NCBI GenBank assembly: GCA_030710605.1
Contig: CP092869.1
Coordinates: 14,143,295 to 14,207,294, forward strand
Direction: 5' to 3'
Length of the DNA stretch: 64,000 bases
From: Cordylochernes scorpioides
Taxonomy: Eukaryota > Arthropoda > Arachnida > Pseudoscorpiones > Chernetidae
In this document: positions 23,887 to 34,619 of the stretch, in pieces
Position numbering within the stretch: the first letter of the stretch is position 1
Layout: the number at the start of each line of letters is the position of its first letter
The notes under the pieces: generated by a model
Seen by the model: only the letters and a program-made list of their open reading frames with translations
The model's database searches: none
Told to the model about the DNA's origin: nothing
Translations under genes and position numbers: made by a program

Positions 23887-24581
23887 TATTTAAATTCGAA
23901 TAAATGGTTCGCCATCTTTCTTTTCTGTTAGAGAACCATATTTTTCTATTTCTGAGGCTAGGTTGTCATTAATTTCCTTACTAGTTCCAGCAATGATGAG
24001 ATCATCTACAAATAGACCCAGTATTGCATACTCTTCTCCTCTCTGGAGTTTATAGACACATGGATCACATTTGGTTCTAATCATTCCCAACTGGTATAAA
24101 ATTTCATTGATCCTTTTGTTCCAACATTTTCCTGATTGTGGTAGACCATGCAGGCTTTTTTTTCCAATTTGCACACTTTATTTTCTTCTCCTTTTTGCAT
24201 AAAACCATCTGGTTGTCTCATGTATACCGTCTCTTCTAACTCACCAAAATATTCTGTTGCGTTGCAAGAGCTACTTTTGTTTGCAAGCTTTCCTTTTGAG
24301 TACAGGTAAAAAAGATTCCTTATAGTCCACACCATATCTTTGCATCCAACAGCAACCAGTCTGGCCTTTCTTTTATAGATGCCGTCATTTGATGTTTTCT
24401 TCATACTGTAGACCCATTTATTATTGATGACTTTCATACCATTTCCCCTTGGTACTAGTGTCCATACTTTATGCTTCTCTATTTCACTGAGCTCTTCTTC
24501 CATTGCTTTGTGCCATTCATTTCTTTCTCCACTATCCATTGCTTCTTTAAAATTCTCCGGAATATAATTATCTATTTCCAT
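23887..24581 (-). pseudogene. copia reverse transcriptase, broken
   Basis: EWHKAMEEELSEIEKHKVWT, INNKWVYSMK and YKRKARLVAVGCKD at the start; then a frame change; YMRQPDGF, SLHGLPQSGKCWNKRIN and the catalytic box LFVDDLIIAG (YVDD position). A segment between the fingers and palm is scrambled. Confidence 0.9.
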
Positions 24582-24868
24582 AATTAAATTCGCCTCATTT
24601 CTATCCTTTATTCTTTGTGAGCATCAAACTCCTTCTTCGATCAATTTCCTTTCTTGTTCTTCAAGTCTTGCTTTGTGCCGTACTTCTAAGATGCTCTTTG
24701 TTTCTCCTTTCTTTCTTCCTCCTTTTAAGCACCTTTCCTCTATCGGTTCAGTTTGTTTTGAGTCATTTTCACAGTCACCACCTGGTTTTGCTGAAGTATC
24801 CTCCTGAGACTTCATTTTACTCTCTGTGACAGGATTGTCTTCTTTCAAGATAATAAAGTTTTCAGCAA

Positions 24869-26344
24869 CTATAATTCTTCACAATTTCCTTTATAGGTCA
24901 AATTATCACAATTAGTATCTTCCTGAATATCATTTGCATAATCAATTCCTCTCTTATCTTCACTAAATTTTACTGATCTGACTTCATGGATTCTCTTTGT
25001 CATTATATCATATATTCTGCAAGCTTTTCTTTTATTGAAATATCCGATAAATATTCCCTTTCTACCCTTTGTTGAAAACTTGTTTCTTCTTGGTTTGCTC
25101 TCAAGCCAATGTGTCAAACATCCAAATATTCGAATGTGTTTGACCGATGGTTTTCTGCCATTCCATCTCTGTATAGGTGCATGGTGCTTGATAGACCTGT
25201 GGGGGGTACAATTCTTAATGTATGCAGCTGTAGCAATTGCCTCTGCCCAAAACTTCATGGGTAATTTTGAGTCAATTAGTAAAGTTCTCGCTGTATCTAT
25301 AAGAGTCCTATTCACTCTCTCTGCGACTCCATTACTTTTTGGTGAGTATGTTGTGGTAAGTTGGTGATGGATCCCACTTCTCTTGAAAAGTCCTTCAAAT
25401 CTAGAGTTACAAAATTCAGTTATATTGTCTGTTCTTTCATCTTTTATCCTAAGACTTAATTCATTTTCGGCTCTTGCTTTAAATTCTTCAAATCTTTCAA
25501 AGGTCTCATCTTTTGATCTCAGGAAATATCCAAAGATTCTTCTACTGTAATCATCTACTATAGCAAGAAAATACTTAGATCCTCCTAAAGATTGACATGG
25601 CATTGGTCCGCATAAATCCATATGAATCAACTGCAGGGGCTTAACTGTATAATTTTCCATAATATTATATGGCTTCTGAACCAGTTTTCCCATTATGCAT
25701 GCTTCGCACTCTGGTAACCTTTCAAATTTTAGATCCAATCCTCTTACAATATGTCCTTGAATCATTTTTTTCATGTATTCTTCATTCATATGGTTTAATC
25801 TCTTATGCCATAAACTTATATTGCTATTTTTATTTGATAAATGTGTATTTATAACCATGACATTTTCATTTTTTGCTATTGGTACATTTCTTAGTTTTGT
25901 TTCCATCATAAACATTCTATCTTTAATATATTCTTCAGCAACTAAATCATTCCCTTCATTATAAATTTTTGCTCCATCCTTATTGAAAATATCTGAATTT
26001 CCCTTGTTGACTAATTCGTATACTGACAAGAAATTATTCCTTAAATTTGGTACATGTAAGATATCTTTGATGCAAATATTTTCTTGGCCTTCACTAGTGC
26101 ATGTAGTAAGTCTCATATCTCCTTTGGCTATGGCTTGGGTAGTTTTGCCCTTCTCAGCTAGGTTGATTTCACTTTTGCACTCTGTCACATTTTCCATCAA
26201 AGTTAGGTTTGGGGTTAAATGTGCGGTGCATCCTGAATCTATACACCATATTTGCCTATCATTTCTCCTATCTGGTGAATCTTCAAATTCTTTTACATAT
26301 GTTTCAAATGCTTGCTCATTAAATCCACTTTTCACAGTATCCAC
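24869..26344 (-). pseudogene. copia protease-integrase region
   Basis: Longest open stretch of the element (491 codons, opening further upstream). Protease WCIDSGCTAHLTP (D-S-G active site). Integrase zinc region HKRLNH...CEACIMGK; core HMDLCGP, a second acidic region ERTDNITEF where RSDNGGEF is usual, and NGVAERVNRTLIDTAR with the Glu. Then FWAEAIATAAYIKNCTPHRS and the GKKP-like W-R-KPSVKHIRIFGC segment. The DNITEF change at a normally strict position suggests inactivity. Confidence 0.92.
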
Positions 26345-26359
26345 TAGGTTATTTGAATT

Positions 26360-27037
26360 TTTCCTACTGTATTTGTAATTTCTAAAATCAGGAGCCCATT
26401 TCTTTTGATATCCTTGTTTCTGCTTATCTCGAAACCAGCACTCATTAGCTAGATGTTCTTTTTTATTACAAACAAAACATCTTTTTGGCTGAAATTGTTT
26501 AACTTTATATCTTTAATTCTGTATGCTTGTTCATGCCCATTCTCAACCGATTGATTTAATCTCATATTTCTTCTTGACTCTTCTCTTAGAGTTTGTTGAA
26601 TCTCTTCTATTGTTGCCTCTCTCAGATTGTAAGACAATAGCAATATTTTCATACCTTGGATGTATGCCTCTGACAATATGAAATGAAAGTTCTCTTGAGG
26701 GAAATTGATGCCCTAATGATGAACTTCTAACAGCAATATTTTTTTGTCCTTGTTATATATTCATCTATAGTTTCATTATCTTTCATTTTAATGTTCTTTA
26801 ATTCTAAGCCTATATCAATAATTTTATCTTCCAAATTGCCTGTGTATGTTTTTCTCAGTGAGTTCCATACTTTCTTCGCATTTGTTTCTCCTATGAACAT
26901 TCCAGCTTGTTCATTTGTCAACATAGTGATGATTATCCCAAATGCTTCATCATTTTTCTCAATCCAAATCTGCCAAGAACTTTTGTCTTCTGTATCAGGT
27001 TCTGGATCGGAAATTACACATTTAACTTCAATTTTGT
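26360..27037 (-). pseudogene. copia gag remnant with CCHC zinc knuckle
   Basis: Pieces SSWQIWIEKNDEAFGIIITM, NAKKVWNSLRKTYTGNLEDK and MKDNETIDEYITRTKKY match the copia gag domain. CFVCNKKEHLANEC (C-x2-C-x4-H-x4-C) near 26430-26480 is the nucleic-acid-binding knuckle. At least two frame breaks. The first residues usual in copia gag are missing. Confidence 0.85.
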
Positions 27038-27059
27038 TGCCCTAAAAAAGACAATAAAA

Positions 27060-28212
27060 TGGAAATGGGGTCCATTGGACCCCGCGCAAGTAATAATGTA
27101 ACTTTAATTTTCAAGCATGGTGAAATAAGTAAGCTACCTTATAGCTTGGCAACACTTTATATCCTTTATCTATGACTTTGACTTAGTTTTTTAGGAACAT
27201 TGAATAAAAATAACCTGGAAATTCTTCCAATTTTTGGCTACAAAAGCTACGTTCAACTCACTTTCCATTTTTGGATTCAGGAAAAGAGAGAGTACACTGG
27301 TTTCATATTTGCCAAAAAATCTAAATCAGTTATTTTAATTTCAATCATTAACTCCACAAAACAAATAGATCCTGAAAATCTGGTGGAAAATCTAAATAAG
27401 TTATTATAACATTTTGTAATGAAACAAAATCAGGTGTTGATGTAGTTGATCAATTGTGAAAAATTACATAATAAGTAGGAGGACAAGGAGATGGCCATTG
27501 TGTCTCTTTTTTGATCTCATCAATTTTTCAACAAGGTTATATAAAAAAAGAACAAAAATTTGAAAATATTTTTCAAAAAAGATCGTTTATTGAAAAGATT
27601 GCATTTGGGATAATTGACCTGAACCTACAAAAACGGGAAAATAAATGTTTTCTGCCAAAAGATATAAAAAAATATTATATCTACACATGATTCTACAGAT
27701 GAGCTACAACAGGTAAAGTCCTAAAATGTTATAATTATTTGACAGATATAAAGTTCTTGTGTTTCTTTAGGAAGAAAATCAGCTAGGGTCAGCGAAACGG
27801 AAGCGTTGCCAATTTTATGATCGCTCCAAAGACCGAAAATTTAAAATTATATGTGTTGAATGCGCTAAACACATTTCTACTGAGCACTCAACGACACTTT
27901 TCAAGAAGTGTGAACAAGAATAATTTAAATTTTCATTTAAATATTTTAAGGAAATGTTTGTTATATATCGTTAATTTAGATTTTTTGCCATATTTTACCA
28001 ATTTTATCAAATAAAAATAATAATGTTTGTTTTTATAATAAATTGATATATTTGTAAACTAGGGACTGCATTCTTTTGAATGCAGGCAAAAATTATATCT
28101 ATATTTTATTTTTCAAGGATTTTATTTATTGTAGAATATTGGGGTCTGCGAGACCCCCCCCCCCCCCCGCGAGAGTACTAACATCAGTAAAATAGGCGCG
28201 AGTAACTAAGGG
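27060..28212 (+). mobile_element. piggyBac element remnant ending at TTAA
   Basis: The right end runs ...GCGCGAGTAACTAAGGG next to TTAA at 28213-28216, the piggyBac target, with CCCTTAGTTAC as terminal bases on the opposite strand. Near both edges is a palindromic block GGGGTC...GACCCC followed by GCG and AGTA (27066-27096 and 28142-28185), in direct orientation. The left terminus is not recognisable where it meets copia gag. Confidence 0.75.
27200..27940 (+). pseudogene. piggyBac transposase C-terminal half, frameshifted
   Basis: KKSKSVILISIIN (family VPKKNKAVxLLS), then NETKSGVDVVDQL (the conserved GVD-x2-DQ third catalytic Asp region), a frame break, NYIISRRTRRWPLCLFFDLI, and the Cys-rich C-terminus SAKRKRCQFYDRSKDRKFKI then ICVECAKHISTEHS...FKKC followed by a stop. 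The N-terminal half with the first two Asp residues is absent. Order and motifs identify the family firmly. Confidence 0.85.
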
Positions 28213-28600
28213 TTAATAGTTCAATTTTCATTTGGAATAAAAAATTATAATCAGACATTTTCGTCTTTTGAACTAATATAAACAAACCAATATAATTTAA
28301 ATGCAAAAAAATATATATATATCTACTTATATAATTGCCTTATTCTGTCTGTGTGAAGTTCACTGTCTGAAGTTCACGGATAGATTTTGGTCATCAACGC
28401 GCGCATCATCATTATGATCATTATCATTATCTAATGATAATAATAATAATTATTATTATTATCTACTTATTATAATAATAATATAAATATAATTGCCTTA
28501 TTCTGTCTGTGTGAAGTTCACTGTCTGAAGTTCACGGATAGATTTTGGTCAGTCATCAATTCTGTCATCGTTTTTAAAAAATTAAAATATTAAAAAAAGA

Positions 28601-28673
28601 TGCCGAAACCCGGGATCGAACCAGGGACCTTTAGATCTTCAGTCTAACGCTCTCCCAACTGAGCTATTTTGGC
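28601..28673 (-). tRNA. tRNA-Phe (GAA) or recent pseudogene
   Basis: 73 nt: D stem GCTC/GAGC with AGTTGGGA loop, anticodon stem TTAGA/TCTAA with loop CTGAAGA (GAA anticodon), variable AGGTC, T arm CCTGG TTCGATC CCGGG, discriminator A. The acceptor stem GCCAAAA/TTTCGGC has one A-C mismatch at pair 4-69. A T7 run follows on the minus strand, suitable as a Pol III terminator. Its position between repeats leaves function uncertain. Confidence 0.7.
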
Positions 28674-28811
28674 TTATTTTAGTTATTTCTATAGAAGCTT
28701 CTATCTTTATAATTATGCATATTATATAATTGCCTTATCCTGTCTGTGTGAAGTTCACTGTGTGAAATTCACGGATAGATTTTGGTCAGAATGGATAAAA
28801 TAAAAAAAAGT

Positions 28812-28885
28812 GTCAAGGGATGGGAATCGAACCCACGACCTTCCGCTTACCGGGCAGATGCCATGACCACTAGGCTACCCTGGAC
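28812..28885 (-). tRNA. tRNA-like SINE head, family 2
   Basis: Same body as 11055-11128 with box B GGTTCGATTCC. Anticodon loop CCGGTAA lacks U33 and the acceptor has a C-T mismatch, so it is a SINE component or pseudogene, not a tRNA gene. Confidence 0.5.
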
Positions 28886-29215
28886 ATATTTTTCCATTCA
28901 TAAAGTACAATACTTAATGAAAATATGTTTCTTATACAATCAAAAATTAGAAAATAAACTTTTAAATTGGTAACATCAAGGAGATAGCCATTATAAAGCA
29001 CTAATATTTGAATAAAAATAAATTTGTATAAACGAATAGTATTTTAATTAAAACATTTTAAAAACACACAGTTTGGAACAGGACGTTTCACAAGAGTGAC
29101 ATCCATGGCGCCAATTTATAATTGTAACGAATAGTATTTGAATTAAAACATTTTCAAAATATATACGCACTCGGGTAAAACCCGGGCGTTGCCCGGGCCA
29201 TTCGTATAGTATATA

Positions 29216-30377
29216 CAGTCGAACCTCTTTAATTCAACACCCCAAGGGATCAGAGCTTTCGGTTGAATTAAAGGAAGTGTTGAATTAAGGTGAGATGATT
29301 AGGTAATCATCTAACTCGCTAAAATAATCTTTTTTTAAAATAGCCTTGTAATATAAATTAATGATATTAATTGAAACCATTGTGTGTTTTTATTTTATTT
29401 TCATGATTAACTTTTAGTATCAGGGACAAAATGGCATTAATACATATTTTAGAAACAAAAATAATCGTAACAAATAAATTTACTGGCAATGTGTTTCTTT
29501 TCAGTAATATAATCAAATATTAACTCTACAGACATTAAAATATTAAATATAATATATTAAATAATATTTTATTCTAATTGAAAAATATAGCAGTTGAAAG
29601 GAAATAAATATGGTAAATAAAAAGAAAATTTTAAAATATTATTTAAAAATTATCATGAAGATCTTTTAAAAAATTCCTTTATAGATGTCTGTTTTTGCAC
29701 TGAAATCCTATTCAGGATGTATTCCAAACGGTCATTTTGAAAAAACATGCATGTCTTTCTTCTTCTAAAATGTTTTTTTAATAAATAAATTTTAATGTAT
29801 TAAAGTCATCCACTGCTGCTGCAGGTATTATTGATTTTGTGTTTAAATCTTTTATAATAACACAGAAATGGAATATTGAAATAAAATGTTATCATAATCA
29901 TTGTGGCTACATTTTATAAAGATTTATTTATTTAAAAAGAAATTATTTATAAATTTAAAAATGGCTAAAATATTTCAATGTTAAAAATAAAAAAATAAAA
30001 ATTATTATTAGTTAGCGCATGATGCCGAAATTCCCGCGTAAAAAAACAACAATAACATCCGCGAAATTGCGCAACGGCACTGCAAAGTGAAACTTAAACT
30101 AACCAGAAACCAAAAGTGCGCAGCGCGATCCGATCGGCGCCCGCCGATGCCGATCGGCGCCCGCCGTAATACCGTTTAGCGGTAAAGTTGCATGTAAAAT
30201 AACATTCAATTGTCGAAATTCGAATTTTAAAATGGTCGAACTATCGGAACTGTCGTATTATCGATACTGTCGAATTACGGTTTGTTATTTGATAGGCCGG
30301 AGGTCGGGACATCGGAACATGGTCGAATTATCGCCGAGTGTCGAATTGGGGTGTGTCGAATTAACGAGGTTATACTG
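29216..30377. mobile_element. Tigger/pogo-like non-autonomous element, array copy 1
   Basis: Left end CAGTCGAACCTCTTTAATTC; complement of the right end CAGTATAACCTCGTTAATTC; TA on both sides. 1.16 kb without transposase. Subterminal GTCGAATTA-type repeats at the right end (30235-30365) echo the terminus. The CAGT..AACCTC termini and TA target match pogo/Tigger families. The left boundary is the array unit boundary. Confidence 0.75.
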
Positions 30378-30379
30378 TA

Positions 30380-31385
30380 AGTAATTTTATAAAGAGATTT
30401 TTCCCGTCGATTATTATTTAGCTGGTTATCGTTTTTTATTACATAATTTATAAACTTCTGATAATATGAAACGGCCTATTTTATAGCTTAAATTATTTTT
30501 CCACGCACAATATTTATTTTAATATAGTAAATAGCACAAATATTACCCCTGGATCGTTTAATTATCGATATTCGTTTTAAAATATTAGTTATATACACAA
30601 TTTCGTTAAACTATTGATAAATTTATAATTGCTCTTAAATTATTTTGTCAACTCACATTATTTTAGTCTTAATTAGTACACTATATTTTCTTTTAATCGC
30701 CAACTTATTAATATATTTTGTTTACAAATATGGCCGCGCTTTAGAACGTTCATTTGTGCTACACCAAAATGGTAAAAACAATAATTTTTCAACATATGCC
30801 TAAATATATAATTATATCATATTTTATTTATAATTAAATTTTAAAATCTCAATATACTTATATTTTAAATTATCTAATACTGCATTCGAGAGAGATTAAC
30901 TATATAAAAAAAAGATTAATATTTTAAATTTAATTTACAAAATTTTTCCGATGTGTACTGAATAAATATAAGGATTTGGCGCCCCATCATTACATTATAA
31001 ATGAAACGATATTTTATCGCGATTAAAAAGCTAAATAAAACAACTTCCTACTGTTCTTAATGCGATGTAAAATTGTTGGGTGGAACTGGGTCATTAGTGG
31101 GTCAGGTAAAATTGCACTCAAGTAAATCCTGGATATTGCTCGGGACATTTGTGACAAGTTAGGAATGATAAATCTATAAGTAAATATATTAAAATATTAT
31201 TTTTGGCCAACACCCACCTCAGCACAATCTTGAACGCTTACATGAGTATTTTAGATGGTAAAGCACCATCTAGTGGAACAAAAATCAACTAAACTTTTAT
31301 TTAGGCTTGTTTTATACTATTTGGCCAACCCATTTTCTTGATTTTTAATATACATAAATATAATAAAACAATATATATATATATA
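30380..31385. other. AT-rich spacer of unit 1 with decayed MITE pieces
   Basis: About three-quarters A+T. 31000-31110 resembles the B-family MITE (AACTTCCTACTGTTCTTAAT versus AATTTCTACTGCCCTTACTG), 31230-31320 the D-family hairpin. No ORF or RNA gene. Same region at 41448-42455, 52495-53502 and, in part, 63503-64000. Confidence 0.5.
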
Positions 31386-32046
31386 TGTCATAATTTGTAC
31401 ATAACTGGATGCAAACCCGCCCCAATATGTATGCAATGTATGTTTTAAAAGATTTTAATAAAGACAAGGCTTAAGAAATCTGGGAGAGAAAGGCCAAGAG
31501 AGGAAGCAATCATTAGCAGGTTTTATTATCCAGGAACTCAAAATTGGGTTCAAGAACCTAGTATTTCCTGGGTCAGGTCAGGACAAGTCCAGAACAAAAG
31601 GACAGCAAAGGCCCAATCAGAGCATAGGAACATTAGTTAGGAACCAATGGGAATCGAGCACCCCTGGAAATTCATCCAATGAGAGCCGGGAATAGCTTTC
31701 GTCTTAAATCGGGAACGAAGTATAGGCAGTTAGGAGTGTGGCACCATAGAGTCAAGCTGGGACCTGGACAGCAACGAGTTAGGAGCCAACCACCCTTTCC
31801 CCCACGAACAGATAAGTCCCATCGTCAATAATGTGAACAGTTATAGTCAATAGACAACTCAGCAAAATAGTTTCAACTCCTTTTCTCCCTAGATTGCTAG
31901 CCTTTTTCCAACCCAAATTCTGTGTTTTTCGTTATTTTCCCCTGTGAGAACACCTTAACACTACAAACGACTGCGCCCATCAATTCAATCAATCACCAAT
32001 CAATTCAACCCGCCAACTTCAAAAGGTAATTCGCACCGATCCCACA
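31386..32046. repeat. Possible solo LTR, unit 1
   Basis: 661-bp block of normal composition bounded TGTCATAATTTG...GATCCCACA, i.e. TG...CA, between AT-dinucleotide runs that prevent a TSD call. Contains TTTTAATAAAGAC near 31455. No gag/pol nearby. Could instead be unique sequence. Confidence 0.35.
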
Positions 32047-32237
32047 TATATATATATACAACAGGTCTCATGGCTAGTATGGGATGTTAATATGGGACTG
32101 ATATATTTTGTATGAATTATGCCTTTAATATTCTCTGTCTAAAGACAGAGTCAGACAGTTTGTCTAACATTCTTTTAATGTCATATTCCGAAGAGACTTT
32201 GTTTTTGTAAATGTGGATTTGGGTTCTTTGCAGAAGG

Positions 32238-32735
32238 CTAATGAAGACGTCCTTCTTTTGTGATATTTTCCTTTTTTGGATGAGGTAGCGCGTCAACTTG
32301 GAAATTAGTATAAAGTAACTCGTATAACAAGGAATATTTCGAATTTTTTCGGTTATGATCTCCTTTGGCTATACTTGTTGATACTTCCCTGGGGGATTCC
32401 CTAGAAAATGGCGATTTATCTCTACTTTGGTTTTGAAGCGAATAGAAATATTGTTCATCATCTTGGAATTTGGGCATATTCTGTATGGAGTTGGACTTTG
32501 GAATACTGCTGTCCCATGTTAAGGTTTTGCGACTTGTGGCTTTACCAGAATGGTGGTGATGGTGGTGTGTCGGGGACCTATGACTCCCAGTTGGCTTAAT
32601 AATAGGTACAAGATCGCGTGGCTTGATTTCGACGTTGCACTTTTTTTCCGTAACATGTTGGCATTTTCCTTTGGTAAGTTTTGCTAATTCCATTAACGAT
32701 TCTTTTTTAATTTCATTTGAAGGTTTCCATAGCAT
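32238..32735 (-). CDS. Unrecognised 165-codon ORF with His6, unit 1
   Basis: Not recognised. Starts MLWKPSNEIKKESLMELAKL, hydrophilic, with SPTHHHHHHSGKATSRKTL (six His), Ser-rich DKSPFSRESPREVS, and a more hydrophobic end KYSLLYELLYTNFQVDALPH. No membrane segment or Cys motif. An in-frame stop lies two codons before the ATG, but TTTTACTAAAAG just upstream could also be a splice acceptor, making this an exon. It follows the 124-codon ORF by 56 bp on the same strand. Could equally be chance or TE-derived. Confidence 0.35.
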   Translation of the reverse strand: MLWKPSNEIKKESLMELAKLTKGKCQHVTEKKCNVEIKPRDLVPIIKPTGSHRSPTHHHHHHSGKATSRKTLTWDSSIPKSNSIQNMPKFQDDEQYFYSLQNQSRDKSPFSRESPREVSTSIAKGDHNRKNSKYSLLYELLYTNFQVDALPHPKKENITKEGRLH

Positions 32736-32791
32736 AATCTTTTAGTAAAATATCCATTTTCATGGTATAAATTTTCAAATTATATATTATT

Positions 32792-33166
32792 TCATATATA
32801 TAATTTTTTAAATAGATATATTAAATCATTAAAGGACGCTCTATAAAAATCTCGTTTCCAGCGGTCCAACAATGGGTCAGTCAGTTGGGAAGTGAGGTAG
32901 AAGGCGGGTCTGCTTTGAGACTCTGTCCGAATTTTGTGTTTCCTCAGATATTTAGGTTTGCTTTCCCCTCCCCTGACTCTTTGAGACGGAGTCCATAGCA
33001 TCGGCAGACCAGTTCCTGGCAGGGCTTGGACCATTAGCTCGGCCGAGTCATCGAGCGAGTTGGATGCTCTGGTTGTGCCAGAAGAGTGGAATAGGGCTTC
33101 TACGGGAGGCGAAGCGCCACTATAAATAAAGGCTAACGAGTCGAGCAGGTACCTCCTGGGTGGCAT
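32792..33166 (-). CDS. Unrecognised 124-codon ORF, unit 1
   Basis: Not recognised. MPPRRYLLDSLAFIYSGASP, then a Ser/Asp-rich middle, basic GGESKPKYLRKHKIRTESQS and an aromatic end LLDRWKRDFYRASFNDL. The coding part is clearly more GC-rich than its surroundings, which favours real or formerly real coding sequence. A stop lies seven codons before the ATG in the same frame. Begins about 90 bp from the mariner terminus. Could be one exon of a larger gene; no donor site is evident at its end. Confidence 0.4.
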   Translation of the reverse strand: MPPRRYLLDSLAFIYSGASPPVEALFHSSGTTRASNSLDDSAELMVQALPGTGLPMLWTPSQRVRGGESKPKYLRKHKIRTESQSRPAFYLTSQLTDPLLDRWKRDFYRASFNDLIYLFKKLYI

Positions 33167-33252
33167 GGAAACCCTTTGCGAAAATATTCATAACCTGGTC
33201 TGGTGATGCATGGACTTCTTGAGATAAACAAAAATTATTGAAGACATACATA

Positions 33253-34160
33253 GTGTGATCAATAATTTCCAGGAATGTTAAATATTTAAAGAAATACAAA
33301 AGTATAATAAAGTTTTATTTAAAATTTCTCAAAATGATCACCGTCACTATCTATACACTTGTTCCATATTTTTTTCCAGATATCAAAACACCTCTGAAAA
33401 TCCTCATTTCCAGGCTTTTCAAAATATTCTTCGTATTCTCTTTTATTTCAGGTATTGACTCAAATCAACGTCCTCTTTCAAGACTTTTTTAATTTAAGGG
33501 TTAAGGAAAAAGTCGTTGGGAGCAAGGTCAGGAGAATAGGGTGGCTGGGGTAATAAAGCAATTCCGTTTTTAGCCAAATAGAGTTGTATAGTGACGGCCG
33601 TATGTGGCCGTGCGTTTTCATGATGCAAGAGCCAATTTTTCCGATACCATTTTCGGGTCGTTTCTGACGCACAGCCTCCCTTAAACGTCGCAATACATCA
33701 AGATAGTAATGTTGATTAATGGTCTGACACTCGGGCACGAATTCATAGTGTACCAATCCCTTCACATCATAGAAAGTAATAAGAAGACACTTAATCTTCG
33801 ATTTGATCATCCTTGCTTTCTCTCGCTTGTTCGGCCATCTTTAAATCGTGCAATCGTGATTGGGCATCTTCTTTAAAAGCCTGTTTCAACATTTGAAATG
33901 ATTCGGAAGCTGTTTTCCTTTATTTAAAGCAAAACTCTATGTAGACTCGCTGTTTTTCAATACAGTCCATACTGAATTTAGAACATGTTCTGATATACTC
34001 GAGCTTATAAATTCGAAAAAACGTGAGCGCGTGCCTCTGTGTGATCAATTATTTTTCTACGTGTTAATAAATGTTTTATCTATAATGTCCTTATAAAATG
34101 ATTTCATTATTTTGAATATTTTACGTGATCCAGTCTCATTCCTGGAAATTATTGATCATA
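33253..34160 (-). mobile_element. Mariner element, internally deleted, unit 1
   Basis: Terminal inverted repeats TGATCAATAATTTCCAGGAATG at both ends (left about 33257, right ending 34158), beside TA. The minus strand encodes a mariner N-terminus (ATG at 33970, MDCIEKQRVYIEFCFK then a stop, RKTASESFQMLKQAFKEDAQ), a large deletion, then IKCLLITFYDVKGLVHYEF, CQTINQHYYLDVLRRLREAV and a frameshifted third-acid region. 0.9 kb versus about 1.3 kb for a full mariner. Non-functional. Confidence 0.88.
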
Positions 34161-34254
34161 CGTTGTATATATAGAGATCTTATCACAACCAAAACTTTCA
34201 AATAGTCCTGAACGATGATTTTAGATGATATTTTGTTTTTCAACAGTAAAATTT

Positions 34255-34577
34255 TGTAGAACGACATTTGAAAATTATCCCGCATGTGTTTCTTTAAACC
34301 AAAAATATAAATTTATTTTAAGGAGAAATAACGATTATTTCTAACCTTAGGGATGAAGTATGAAAGGATGAATTGTGAAGAGTAATGATAAACGGAAAAA
34401 TAAATAGTTCCCATCCCTGGACACTTTTAATTTTCCGTTTATAATTACACTTCACAATTCATCCTTTCATACTTCACCCCTAAGGTTAGAAATAATCGTT
34501 ATTTCTCCTTAAAATAAATTTCGATTTTTTGTTTAAAAGAAACACACGCGGGATTATTTTCAAATGTCGTTCTACAA
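34255..34577. repeat. Palindrome built from inverted SINE family 2 parts, unit 1
   Basis: Arms of about 150 bp (TAGAACGACATTTGAAAAT...GAATTGTGAAGAGTAATGAT and complement) meet at TAGTTCCCATCCCTGGACAC, the 3' side of the family 2 tRNA-like head. The arms match the flank of the SINE at 10926-11198. Confidence 0.75.
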
Positions 34578-34619
34578 TCATAGGCCGCATTATATTGTAT
34601 TGGTAAAATTTTAATAAAA

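Larger units (their letters stand above)
23527..27040 (-). mobile_element. Ty1/copia retrotransposon, minus strand, degenerate
   Basis: Domains in copia order on the minus strand: gag with zinc knuckle, protease, integrase, reverse transcriptase, RNase H. Integrase before RT separates it from gypsy/BEL. Several frames are used and stops or shifts separate domains. No LTR pair, primer-binding site or TSD is seen; the right edge meets a piggyBac remnant near 27040 and the left edge a MITE. An old, immobile copy. Confidence 0.93.
28322..29209 (+). mobile_element. Possible Helitron-like non-autonomous element
   Basis: Begins TCTACTTATATAATTGCC after an A. Near the right end it has a GC hairpin CCCGGGCGTTGCCCGGG (29181-29197), then 12 nt ending ATAG before a T. 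A 5' TC, a 3' hairpin about 11 nt from the end and insertion between A and T are Helitron hallmarks; the terminal CTRR is imperfect. The 5' block ATTGCCTTATTCTGTCTGTG recurs at 28490 and 28729 (variant), suggesting nested or duplicated ends. No Rep/helicase ORF. Confidence 0.4.

Noticed and set aside
25983-26378. 131-codon plus-strand ORF
   Set aside because: Antisense of copia protease/integrase.
28782-28973. ORF with a WESNPRPSAYRADAMTTRLP-type product
   Set aside because: It is a translation of the tRNA-like SINE head, a well-known false protein.
33478-33810. 110-codon ORF as a host gene
   Set aside because: It is the mid-region of a mariner transposase with a frameshifted end, inside matching TIRs.
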